NCBI RefSeq assembly: GCF_004122735.1
Contig: NZ_SDIF01000049.1
Location: forward strand, 1 to 48,088
From: Streptomyces sioyaensis
GTDB lineage: Bacteria; Actinomycetota; Actinomycetes; Streptomycetales; Streptomycetaceae
Length of the DNA: 48,088 nt
Reading direction: 5' to 3'
Both the position numbers and the translations under genes were made by a program. Under the pieces are notes generated by a model. The model was not told where the DNA came from. It made no database searches and saw only the letters and a program-made list of their open reading frames with translations. Position 1 is the first letter of the stretch, and the number at the start of each line of letters is the position of its first letter. Positions 7,307-14,581 of this stretch are shown here, one piece after another.

Positions 7307-8296
7307 ATGAGGCGCCCTCAGACTCCTGGCATGACCCCTGTGACCGATCCCCTCGCCCCCCGGGCGGCCGTATCACCCTTCGGCCGTACCGCGACCGCCA
7401 TGATCACCCCGTTCACCGCCGACGGCGAGCTCGACACCGACGGCGCGCAGCGGCTCGCCACCCACCTCGTCGACGAAGGCGGCTGCGACGCCCTGGTCCT
7501 GAGCGGCACCACCGGGGAGTCCCCGACCACTACGGACGCCGAGAAGGAGGCCCTGCTGCGGGCCGTCGTCGAGGCCGTCGGGGACCGGGCGAGAATCACC
7601 GCCGGGGTCGGCACCAGCGACACCCGGCACACCGTCGCACTGGCCCGCGGCGCCGAACGGGCGGGCGCACACGGCCTGTTGGTGGTCACGCCGTACTACT
7701 CACGGCCCACCCAGGAGGCCGTCACCCAGCATCTGCGGACGGTCGCGGACGCCACCGGGCTGCCGGTGATGCTCTACGACATCCCGGGCCGCACCGGCAC
7801 CGCGCTGAGTGCCGCCACCCTGCTGCGGCTGGCCGCCCACCCGCGGATCGCCGCGGTCAAGGACTGCGGCTACGACCTGCTGAAGTCGGCGAAGGTGCTG
7901 GCCGCGACGGGCCTGGCCTACTACGCGGGCTGCGACGAGCAGATCCTGCCGCTGCGCGCTATCGGCGGCGCCGGCTGCATCAGCACCGCCGCCAATGCCG
8001 CGCCGCGGGCGGTGTGCGCCGTCCTGGACGCCTATGACGCCGGGGACACCGCCGAGGCGGCCCGCCGTCAGCTCGCCCTGGTCCCCCTCATCGAGGCGGT
8101 GACCGGCACCGAGACGCCCGGCACGGTCACCGCGAAGGCGCGGCTGAACCACCTCGGCCTGCCCGCGGGACCGGTCCGCGGCCCGCTGCTGGCAGCGGAC
8201 GCCACGCTCACCAGCCAGCTGGTGGACGCCCTGCGGACGACCCTGGACCGGACGGCGGAGACGGGTACCGCGGTGCCTGCGGGTGTCCCTGGCTAG
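7307..8296 (+). CDS. dapA: 4-hydroxy-tetrahydrodipicolinate synthase
   Basis: DapA condenses pyruvate with aspartate semialdehyde, the first committed step to diaminopimelate and lysine. The TIM-barrel motifs are present: TAMITPFTADGELD, SGTTGESPTTTDAEK, GVGTSDTRHTV, the tyrosine-bearing YDIPGRTGT, and the Schiff-base lysine in AAVKDCGYDLLK. The product is 329 residues, slightly longer than usual because of an N-terminal extension. ATG 7307 has only a weak GGA-like ribosome site, so the second ATG at 7331 (MTPVTDPLAP) is a real alternative. dapD of the same pathway lies two genes away on the other strand. The last 89 bases overlap the converging EI24 gene. Streptomycetes have several DapA paralogues, so the physiological partner is not certain. 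Confidence 0.9.
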   Translation: MRRPQTPGMTPVTDPLAPRAAVSPFGRTATAMITPFTADGELDTDGAQRLATHLVDEGGCDALVLSGTTGESPTTTDAEKEALLRAVVEAVGDRARITAGVGTSDTRHTVALARGAERAGAHGLLVVTPYYSRPTQEAVTQHLRTVADATGLPVMLYDIPGRTGTALSAATLLRLAAHPRIAAVKDCGYDLLKSAKVLAATGLAYYAGCDEQILPLRAIGGAGCISTAANAAPRAVCAVLDAYDAGDTAEAARRQLALVPLIEAVTGTETPGTVTAKARLNHLGLPAGPVRGPLLAADATLTSQLVDALRTTLDRTAETGTAVPAGVPG

Positions 8297-9194
8297 GCGG
8301 GAAGGGTGCGGGCGCCGGGCCGAAACCGCCCTGCGCACCGGGCTGCCCGGGCGCCGCGGCGCCGTGCTGTCCGTACGGCGCCCCGGCCGCGGTCTGCCCG
8401 TAGGGCGCGGCCTGAGCCGGCCCGGCCGCGCCCTCGTCCGGCGCCGACGGCTCGCCGGCGTCCGGCACCAGATCCCGTACCAGCAACGTCGCCCCGGCGA
8501 CCGCACCCGGCATCAGCACCACCGCGACGAAGGGGATCAGGAACAGCAGCACGACGGGGGTGCCGAAGCCGACGGCGAGCCCCTTGCGCCCGCGCAGCAG
8601 CCGCAGCCGCTCGCGCACCGGGATCTCCCGGCGCTGCATGGCCACCGAGGTCAGCTCGACGGCGAGGAAGAAGCCGGACACGCAGAAGCCGACGGCGGGG
8701 ATCACGGTCTGCCCGAGGAACGGCACGAACCCGAGGACGAACAGCAGGATTCCGAAGCCGGCGGCCCGCAGCAGCACATGCACGCTGTCGCGCAGCGCGA
8801 TCCCGATCTCCTGCCACAGCGGCCGGTCCGGGTCCGGCGGACAGTGCCCCTCGGACTCCTCGACCGTCCGGGACAGGGACTCGTAGAAGGGGTCGCCGAT
8901 CAGCAGGGTGACGGCGGTGAACGTCAGCACGGAGAGCGTCAGCCCGCCGGCGAACAGCAGGGCCACGAACACCCCGCGCAGCAGCCCCTGCCAGGGCTCA
9001 CCCCAGCCGTCGGCGAACGGCGTCGCCCAGGCCGCGATGTCGCCGGACCAGAGGGCGAGCGCGGTGAGCACCCCCGCATACAGCACCAGGGCGATCAGCG
9101 CCGGAATCAGTCCGAACCCCCACCACCGGCCGTGCTGGGCGACCCAGCGCTGGCCCTTGCCCAGATACCGCATCCCCGCTACAAGATCACGCAT
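8208..9194 (-). CDS. EI24-domain integral membrane protein
   Basis: The product is a 328-residue membrane protein of the EI24/CysZ-like family. ATG 9194 begins MRDLVAGMRYLGKGQRWV. Hydrophobic segments lie at about residues 26-48 (GFGLIPALIALVLYAGVLTA), 73-100, 143-165 (GFGILLFVLGFVPFLGQT), 167-190 and 218-245 (VVLLFLIPFVAVVLMPGAVAG). The cytoplasmic loop GDPFYESLSRTVEESEG is typical of the family. The last ~80 residues are a Pro/Gly/Gln-rich tail with PYGQ repeats. The final 29 codons run antisense through the end of dapA. CysZ homologues have been linked to sulfate transport, but this cannot be assigned here. Confidence 0.82.
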   Translation of the reverse strand: MRDLVAGMRYLGKGQRWVAQHGRWWGFGLIPALIALVLYAGVLTALALWSGDIAAWATPFADGWGEPWQGLLRGVFVALLFAGGLTLSVLTFTAVTLLIGDPFYESLSRTVEESEGHCPPDPDRPLWQEIGIALRDSVHVLLRAAGFGILLFVLGFVPFLGQTVIPAVGFCVSGFFLAVELTSVAMQRREIPVRERLRLLRGRKGLAVGFGTPVVLLFLIPFVAVVLMPGAVAGATLLVRDLVPDAGEPSAPDEGAAGPAQAAPYGQTAAGAPYGQHGAAAPGQPGAQGGFGPAPAPFPPSQGHPQAPRYPSPPSGPGSSAGRPPAGW

Positions 9195-9294
9195 GGCGCA
9201 CAGCCTATCGGCGCCCGCCCGGGCCCGGGACGGCGGCCGCACCGCCGACGGCCCGGCGGGGCGTCCGCCGGGCCGTCGGTGCTGCCGTGTGCGC

Positions 9295-10308
9295 TCAGTT
9301 GTGGCTGTGCAGGACCTCGTTGAGGCCGCCCCAGGTCGCCTTGTTCGGGCGGGCCTCGACGGCGCCGGTGGTGGAGTTGCGGCGGAAGAGGATGTTGTCC
9401 GCGCCGGAGAGCTCCAGGGCCTTGACGATCTGGCCGTCGGGCAGGGTGACCCGGGTACCCGCGGTCACATACAGACCGGCCTCGACGACGCACTCGTCAC
9501 CCAGCGCGATCCCGATGCCCGACTCGGCGCCGAGCAGGCAGCGCTCGCCGACCGAGATGATCTGCTTGCCGCCGCCGGACAGGGTGCCCATGGTGGAGGC
9601 GCCGCCGCCGATGTCGGAGCCGTCGCCGATGACCACACCCGCGCTGATCCGGCCCTCGACCATGGAGGTGCCCAGCGTCCCGGCGTTGAAGTTGACGAAG
9701 CCCTCGTGCATGACGGTGGTCCCGGCCGCGAGGTGCGCGCCCAGGCGCACCCGGTCGGCGTCCGCGATCCGCACCCCGGCGGGCGCGACGTAGTCGGTCA
9801 TCCGCGGGAACTTGTCGATGCTGGTGACCTGGAGGTGCAGCCCCTCGGCGCGGGCGTTGAGCCGCACCGTCTCCACCTGGTCGACGGCCACCGGGCCCAG
9901 CGAGGTCCAGGCGACGTTGGCCAGCAGGCCGAACACGCCCTCCAGGTTCTGGCCGTGCGGCTTGACCAGCCGGTGGCTGAGCAGGTGGAGGCGCAGATAG
10001 GCGTCGTGCGCGTCCAGCGGCTTGTCGTCGAGGGAGGCGATGACCGTACGGACGGCGACGACCTCGACCTGGCGGACCGGGTCGGGACCGATCGCCTTGA
10101 GCACGGTGGCGCCCAGCAGCTCGGTGGCGCGCGCGTCGTCGAGGTGCTCGGTGCCGGCCGGTCCGAGGTCCGCGGCGGACGCGGCGACCAGCTCGGGCGC
10201 CGGGAACCAGGTGTCGAGAACGGTGCCGTCGGAGGTGACGGTGGCGAGCCCGGCGGCGACGGCGCCGGTGGTACGGGAAGAAGCAGCGGAAGCAGCAGCA
10301 TCGGTCAT
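9295..10308 (-). CDS. dapD: 2,3,4,5-tetrahydropyridine-2,6-dicarboxylate N-succinyltransferase
   Basis: DapD transfers succinyl from succinyl-CoA to tetrahydrodipicolinate on the way to meso-diaminopimelate and lysine. The 337-residue length and the motifs match the actinobacterial type: an N-terminal domain with SLDDKPLDAHDAYLRLHLLSHR, then a left-handed beta-helix with hexapeptide repeats (APAGVRIADADRVRLGAHL, GTTVMHEGFVNFNAG, GTSMVEGRISAGVVIGDGSD, GGGASTMGTLSGG). The closing LELSGADNILFRRNS is conserved. The gene starts at ATG 10308. Together with dapA it marks this as a lysine/cell-wall precursor region. Confidence 0.95.
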   Translation of the reverse strand: MTDAAASAASSRTTGAVAAGLATVTSDGTVLDTWFPAPELVAASAADLGPAGTEHLDDARATELLGATVLKAIGPDPVRQVEVVAVRTVIASLDDKPLDAHDAYLRLHLLSHRLVKPHGQNLEGVFGLLANVAWTSLGPVAVDQVETVRLNARAEGLHLQVTSIDKFPRMTDYVAPAGVRIADADRVRLGAHLAAGTTVMHEGFVNFNAGTLGTSMVEGRISAGVVIGDGSDIGGGASTMGTLSGGGKQIISVGERCLLGAESGIGIALGDECVVEAGLYVTAGTRVTLPDGQIVKALELSGADNILFRRNSTTGAVEARPNKATWGGLNEVLHSHN

Positions 10309-10430
10309 GCTCGAAACCTAACCGGAGGGCGCCCGTCGAGGCGAACCGGTCTCAGCGATCGGGCCCGGCCGTACGGTCGCACCACCGGCCTCGTACGACC
10401 GCACGAGCCCTGCCGCCCACCCGCCGGCGG

Positions 10431-10970
10431 TCAGCCCAGCACCCCGGCCAGCCCGTCCCGCACCACCGCGGGTTCGAAGGGCGCGCCGGTCAGCAGATGC
10501 TGGAGCAGCAGCCCGTCCGCGAAGGCCACCACGGCGCGCGCGGTCCGCTCGTCGCCGACCCGCCGGCCCAGCAGCCGCACCATCTCGTCCAGGCACTCGG
10601 CGGCGATCGGCCGCACCGCCTCGTGCCGCAGCGCCGCCAGATACAGCTCGTACTCCAGCTCCACCCGCGCGCGGTCGCCGGCCAGGGTGTCCGCCACCAG
10701 CCCCGCGACCTCCTCGGCCAGCGGCACCGCCGGATCGAGCCCGTCCACCCAGCGCGCGAAGCCGGCCAGCCACTCGCCGTTGACCTGCCGCAGCGCGGCG
10801 ATCAGCAGCTCGTCCAGGGTCGCGAAGTGGTACGTGGTCGAGCCGAGCGGCACGTCCGCCGCCGCGGCCACCGACCGATGGCTGAGCCCGGCGATCCCCC
10901 GCGCGCCGACCACGGCGATCGCCGCGTCGATGATCCGCTGCCGCCGCCCGGGGTCATGGCGCCGCGCCAT
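10431..10970 (-). CDS. TetR-family transcriptional repressor of the SMR pump
   Basis: The product is a 179-residue TetR/AcrR-type regulator. The DNA-binding domain occupies residues ~10-55 (RQRIIDAAIAVVGARGIAGL, SHRSVAAAADVPLGSTTYHF), and the C-terminal ligand and dimer domain follows. Its ATG shares one base with the stop codon of the upstream SMR gene (TGATG), so the two are translationally coupled. The likely targets are the two GTACG-NN-CGTAC palindromes at the shared promoter (11293-11326), giving autoregulated, ligand-inducible efflux. The ligand is unknown. The assignment to that operator is inference from context. Confidence 0.88.
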   Translation of the reverse strand: MARRHDPGRRQRIIDAAIAVVGARGIAGLSHRSVAAAADVPLGSTTYHFATLDELLIAALRQVNGEWLAGFARWVDGLDPAVPLAEEVAGLVADTLAGDRARVELEYELYLAALRHEAVRPIAAECLDEMVRLLGRRVGDERTARAVVAFADGLLLQHLLTGAPFEPAVVRDGLAGVLG

Positions 10971-11290
10971 CAGTGCGCCCCGTCCAGATTCAGCACCACG
11001 ACCCCGGCGATGACCAGCAGCACCCCGAGCATCTTCAGGGCGCTGGCGCTCTCCCCCAGGAACACCATCCCGATCACGGCGATCAGCGCCGTGCCGACAC
11101 CGGCCCAGAGGGCGTACGCGGTGCCGACGCTCATCGTTTTCAGCGTCTGCGCGAGCAGGAAGAAGGCGAGGAGGTAGCCCGCCGCGGTACACACCGACGG
11201 CCACAGCCTGCTGAAGCCGTCGCTGTATTTCATCGCGGTGGTCGCCAGAACCTCGGACAGGATCGCGCCGGCGAGCGTCAGATAGCCCAT
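10970..11290 (-). CDS. Small multidrug resistance (SMR) family transporter
   Basis: This 106-residue, four-helix inner-membrane protein belongs to the EmrE/QacE family of proton-coupled exporters or guanidinium exporters. The essential Glu lies in GAILSEVLATTAMKYSDGF (residue ~13), and the dimer-interface segment GTAYALWAGVGTALIAVIG is intact, as is GESASALKMLGVLLVIAGVV. I place the start at ATG 11290. There is no ribosome site, but TACGCT lies exactly seven bases upstream, which fits a leaderless transcript. The frame also opens at TTG 11308, which is less likely. It is co-transcribed with the TetR gene. Confidence 0.88.
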   Translation of the reverse strand: MGYLTLAGAILSEVLATTAMKYSDGFSRLWPSVCTAAGYLLAFFLLAQTLKTMSVGTAYALWAGVGTALIAVIGMVFLGESASALKMLGVLLVIAGVVVLNLDGAH

Positions 11291-11292
11291 GC

Positions 11293-11326
11293 GTACGAGC
11301 GTACACAACGTTGCGTACGGGCGTAC
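11293..11326 (-). promoter_or_regulatory. Paired palindromic operators over the SMR-tetR promoter
   Basis: Two palindromes of the form GTACG-NN-CGTAC lie at 11293-11304 and 11315-11326, exactly 22 bp apart (two helical turns). On the minus strand the first covers a -10 (TACGCT, 11303-11298) that ends seven bases before the ATG. The second covers the -35 position. Binding at both sites would block polymerase completely. Confidence 0.7.
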
Positions 11327-11353
11327 ATATCCGCGCGGGTCCCGCCACGCGAA

Positions 11354-11393
11354 ACGGCCGTGCCCGCCAGTGGTGGCTGGCGGGCACGGCCGT
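11354..11393 (-). terminator. Terminator of the suf operon
   Basis: A perfect 16-bp stem (11354-11369 with 11378-11393) has an 8-base loop. It begins 18 bases after the sufT stop codon and lies upstream of the SMR-tetR promoter. Confidence 0.85.
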
Positions 11394-11410
11394 ATCGCTC
11401 GGAGATCTCG

Positions 11411-11746
11411 TCAGACGTTGAAGCCCAGCGCGCGGAGCTGCTCGCGGCCGTCGTCGGTGATCTTGTCCGGGCCCCACGGGGGCATCCAGACCCAGTTGAT
11501 CTTCAGTTCGTTGACGATGCCGTCCGTGGCGGACTTCGCCTGGTCCTCGATGACGTCGGTCAGCGGGCAGGCCGCGGAGGTCAGCGTCATGTCGATGGTG
11601 GCGATATTGGCGTCGTCGACGTGAATCCCGTAGATCAGCCCCAGGTTGACGACATCGATGCCCAGCTCGGGGTCCACGACGTCGTACAGCGCCTCGCGGA
11701 CCTCTTCCTCGGAGGCCGGCTTGGTGGTGGTCGGGGTGTCGGTCAT
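11411..11746 (-). CDS. sufT: SufT-like Fe-S cluster assembly factor (DUF59/MIP18)
   Basis: The product is a 111-residue protein of the MIP18/DUF59 family that assists maturation of Fe-S proteins. Visible family segments are EALYDVVDPELGIDVVNLGLIYGI, the reactive cysteine in TLTSAACPLTDVI, and the closing WVWMPPWGPDKITDDGREQLRALGF. ATG 11746 overlaps the sufU stop by four bases (ATGA), so it is the last gene of the suf operon. The equivalent gene closes the suf operon of Mycobacterium tuberculosis (Rv1466). Its exact function in streptomycetes is not established. Confidence 0.88.
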   Translation of the reverse strand: MTDTPTTTKPASEEEVREALYDVVDPELGIDVVNLGLIYGIHVDDANIATIDMTLTSAACPLTDVIEDQAKSATDGIVNELKINWVWMPPWGPDKITDDGREQLRALGFNV

Positions 11747-12201
11747 GCGGTCTTCGCCTCCTCGGAGAGGGCCTTGGCCGTGGCGTCCTTCCAGGCCATC
11801 CAGCTGAGCAGGGCGCACTTCACACGCGCCGGGTACTTGGAGACACCGGCGAACGCGACCGCGTCCTCCAGGATCTCCTCCATCGCGTCATCCGGCTCCA
11901 CCTGACCCTTGGACTGCATCAGCTCCAGGAAGGTCTCCTGGATCTTCTGCGCGTCCCCGAGCTGCTTGCCCACCAGGAGCTCGTTGAGCACCGACGCGCT
12001 GGCCTGGCTGATGGAGCAGCCCTGGCCCTCGTAGGACACATCCTCGATCGTGGCGCCGTCGAGCCGCACGCGCAGCGTGATCTCGTCACCGCAGGTGGGG
12101 TTGACATGGTGCACCTCTGCGTCGCCGTCCCGAAGACCGCGCCCGTGCGGGTGCTTGTAGTGGTCCAGGATGACGTCCTGGTACATGGAATCCAGCTTCA
12201 C
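11743..12201 (-). CDS. sufU: SufU zinc-dependent sulfurtransferase
   Basis: SufU accepts sulfur from the SufS cysteine desulfurase and passes it to the SufBCD scaffold. The 152-residue sequence keeps the three zinc/sulfur cysteines, Cys37 in NPTCGDEI, Cys62 in EGQGCSISQAS and Cys129 in RVKCALLSW, together with Asp39. The insertion of about 20 residues relative to IscU (EETFLELMQSKGQ region) is typical of SufU. ATG 12201 lies 37 bases after the sufS stop. Gram-positive-type SUF systems use SufU in place of SufE, which is what is seen here. Confidence 0.95.
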   Translation of the reverse strand: MKLDSMYQDVILDHYKHPHGRGLRDGDAEVHHVNPTCGDEITLRVRLDGATIEDVSYEGQGCSISQASASVLNELLVGKQLGDAQKIQETFLELMQSKGQVEPDDAMEEILEDAVAFAGVSKYPARVKCALLSWMAWKDATAKALSEEAKTA

Positions 12202-12238
12202 GGCTCAGTCAGTCCTCGTCCTCATCCGCTGTGCTTGG

Positions 12239-13495
12239 TCAACCGAAGAAATTGCGGACGTGCTCCAGGCCCTCGACCAAGGCGTCGACCTCGGCGGGGG
12301 TGGAGTACAGATAGAACGACGCCCGCGTGGTCGCAGGAATTCCGTAGCGCAGGCAGACCGGCCGTGCGCAGTGGTGGCCCACCCGCACCGCGATGCCCTG
12401 CTCGTCCAGCACCTGGCCCACGTCGTGCGGATGGATGTCGCCGAGCGTGAAGGAGAGCGTCGCCCCGCGGTCCTCGGCCGTGCTCGGGCCGATGATGCGC
12501 AGGTCGGGGACCTCCAGCAGCCGCTTGACGGCGTACTCGGTGATCGCGTGCTCATGCGCGGCGATGTTGTCCATGCCGATCGAGCTGAGGTAGTCCACGG
12601 CCGCACCGAGGCCGACGGCCTGCGCGATCGGGGGCGTACCGGCCTCGAACTTGTGCGGCGCGGGCGCATACGTCGAGGAGTGCATCGAGACGGTCTCGAT
12701 CATCTCGCCGCCGCCGAGGAACGGCGGGAGGTCCTCCAGCAGCTCCTGGCGTCCCCACAGGACACCGATGCCGGTCGGGCCGCACATCTTGTGGCCGGTG
12801 AAGGCCACGAAGTCGGCCTGCAGCGCCTGGACGTCCAGCACCATGTGCGGGGCGGCCTGCGAGGCGTCGATGCAGACCAGCGCGCCGACCTCCTGGGCGC
12901 GACGGATGATCGTCTCGACCGGGTTGATGGTGCCCATGATGTTGGAGACCAGCGTGAACGAGACGATCTTCGTCTGCTCGGTGATGATCTCGTCGATGTT
13001 GGACAGGTCGAGGCGGCCGTCGTCGGTGATGCCGAACCACTTCAGCTTCGCGCCGGTGCGCTGCGCGAGCAGCTGCCACGGGACGATGTTGGAGTGGTGC
13101 TCCATCTCCGTGATGACGATCTCGGTCTCGCGGTCCACGCGGTAGGGCTCATCGGCCCAGCCGAGCATGTTGGCCACGAGGTTGAGCGACTCGGAGGCGT
13201 TCTTGGTGAAGATCACCTCGTCGCGGCTCGGCGCGTTGATGAAGGCGGCCACCTTGTCGCGGGCACCCTCGTACAGCGCCGTGGCCTCCTCGGCGAGCAC
13301 ATGCACGCCGCGGTGGACGTTGGCGTTGTGGCGTTCGTAATAGGCGTTCAGGGCGTCGAGGACCTGGCGCGGCTTCTGGGAGGTCGCCGCGTTGTCCAGA
13401 TACACGATCTTCTTCCCGTCGTGGACCTGACGGTCCAGAAGGGGGAAGTCCTTACGGATCGCCTCTGTGTCGAGGAGGCCCGGCAGCTGTGTCAC
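12239..13495 (-). CDS. sufS: SufS cysteine desulfurase
   Basis: SufS is a PLP enzyme that converts cysteine to alanine and a protein persulfide for cluster assembly. The 418-residue product shows YLDNAATSQKP, RGVHVLAEEAT, TEMEHHSNIVPWQ, DASQAAPH, the PLP lysine in FTGHKMCGPTG and the active-site cysteine in RVGHHCARPVC, placing it in the group II (SufS) desulfurases. I use GTG 13495, which overlaps the sufC stop by four bases (GTGA); the frame stays open much further upstream but that part runs through sufC. Sulfur goes to SufU encoded next. Confidence 0.95.
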   Translation of the reverse strand: MTQLPGLLDTEAIRKDFPLLDRQVHDGKKIVYLDNAATSQKPRQVLDALNAYYERHNANVHRGVHVLAEEATALYEGARDKVAAFINAPSRDEVIFTKNASESLNLVANMLGWADEPYRVDRETEIVITEMEHHSNIVPWQLLAQRTGAKLKWFGITDDGRLDLSNIDEIITEQTKIVSFTLVSNIMGTINPVETIIRRAQEVGALVCIDASQAAPHMVLDVQALQADFVAFTGHKMCGPTGIGVLWGRQELLEDLPPFLGGGEMIETVSMHSSTYAPAPHKFEAGTPPIAQAVGLGAAVDYLSSIGMDNIAAHEHAITEYAVKRLLEVPDLRIIGPSTAEDRGATLSFTLGDIHPHDVGQVLDEQGIAVRVGHHCARPVCLRYGIPATTRASFYLYSTPAEVDALVEGLEHVRNFFG

Positions 13496-14256
13496 GCGGT
13501 TGCGCCACCCTTCGTGTATGCCTCGTAGCCCTCCGCCTCCAGCTTGTCCGCGAGCTCGGCGCCGCCGGACTCGGCGATCCGGCCGTTGGCGAAGACGTGG
13601 ACGTGGTCGGGCTTGATGTAGCGCAGGATGCGCGTGTAGTGGGTGATCAGCAAGGTGCCGACCTCGCCCGTCTCGCGGACGCGGTTGACGCCCTCGGAGA
13701 CGGTCCGCAGGGCGTCGACGTCCAGACCGGAGTCGGTCTCGTCGAGGATCGCGATCGCGGGCTTCAGCAGCTCCAGCTGGAGGATCTCGTGGCGCTTCTT
13801 CTCGCCGCCGGAGAAGCCCTCGTTGACGTTGCGCTCGGCGAACGCGGGGTCCATCTGGAGGCGCTCCATGGCCTCCTTGACCTCCTTGACCCACAGCCGC
13901 AGCTTGGGGGCCTCGCCGCGGATCGCGGTCGCGGAGGTCCGCAGGAAGTTGGAGACCGAGACGCCGGGCACCTCGACCGGGTACTGCATGGCGAGGAAGA
14001 CGCCGGCGCGGGCCCGCTCGTCGACGGACATCTCCAGGACGTTCTCGCCGTCGAGGGTGACGGTGCCGCCGGTGATCGTGTACTTGGGGTGACCCGCGAG
14101 GGAGTAGGCGAGGGTCGACTTGCCGGAGCCGTTGGGGCCCATGATGGCGTGCGTCTCGCCCTGCTTCACGGTCAGGTCGACGCCCTTCAGGATCTCGCGC
14201 GGGCCGTTCTCGGCCTCGACGGAGACGTGCAGGTCGTGGATCTCAAGCGTTGCCAT
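13492..14256 (-). CDS. sufC: SufC Fe-S assembly ATPase
   Basis: SufC is the soluble ABC ATPase of the SufBC2D scaffold. The 254-residue sequence has Walker A GPNGSGKST, signature FSGGEKKRHEI, Walker B PAIAILDETDSGLD and the H-loop LLITHYTRI. Like other SufC proteins it carries LAMQYPVEVPGVSVSNFLR. ATG 14256 follows the Rieske gene by 7 bases, so all these genes form one transcript. The expected partners SufB and SufD are encoded upstream in the same operon. Confidence 0.96.
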   Translation of the reverse strand: MATLEIHDLHVSVEAENGPREILKGVDLTVKQGETHAIMGPNGSGKSTLAYSLAGHPKYTITGGTVTLDGENVLEMSVDERARAGVFLAMQYPVEVPGVSVSNFLRTSATAIRGEAPKLRLWVKEVKEAMERLQMDPAFAERNVNEGFSGGEKKRHEILQLELLKPAIAILDETDSGLDVDALRTVSEGVNRVRETGEVGTLLITHYTRILRYIKPDHVHVFANGRIAESGGAELADKLEAEGYEAYTKGGATA

Positions 14257-14263
14257 GGGGAAC

Positions 14264-14581
14264 TCAGGACTCCTGGGTGACGGAGACGAGCACGTCGTCC
14301 CCTTCGATCTTGACGGGGTAAACGGGGACGGGGCGCGTCGCGGGAAGGCTGTTCGGCTTGCCGGTGCGCAGGTCGAAACTCGAACCGTGCAGCCAGCACT
14401 CGATCGAGCAGTCCTCGACCTCGCCTTCCGAGAGGGAGACGTTCGCGTGCGAGCAGATGTCGTTGATCGCGAACACCTCGCCCTCGGTGCGGACCAGCGA
14501 GACCGGGACGCCGTCGAGCTCCACCCGCTTGGGGGTGTCCTCCTCCAGCTCACTGAGCGCCGCTGCGCGTACGTACGTCAT
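14264..14581 (-). CDS. Rieske-type [2Fe-2S] ferredoxin inside the suf operon
   Basis: The product is a 105-residue soluble Rieske protein, similar to the ferredoxin components of ring-hydroxylating dioxygenases. Cluster ligands are clear: Cys43 and His45 in CSHAN, and Cys62 and His65 in CWLHG, followed by the conserved SSFDLRTGKP. ATG 14581 overlaps the sufD stop by four bases, and sufC begins 7 bases downstream, so it is an integral member of the operon. A dedicated electron donor for cluster assembly, or for repair, is plausible but unproven. The suf operon of Mycobacterium tuberculosis, as I remember it, lacks this gene. Confidence 0.92.
   Translation of the reverse strand: MTYVRAAALSELEEDTPKRVELDGVPVSLVRTEGEVFAINDICSHANVSLSEGEVEDCSIECWLHGSSFDLRTGKPNSLPATRPVPVYPVKIEGDDVLVSVTQES

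Noticed and set aside
12239..13894. Extended sufS frame reaching into sufC
   Set aside because: The upstream part is antisense-quality sequence overlapping sufC; GTG 13495 with GTGA coupling is the natural start.
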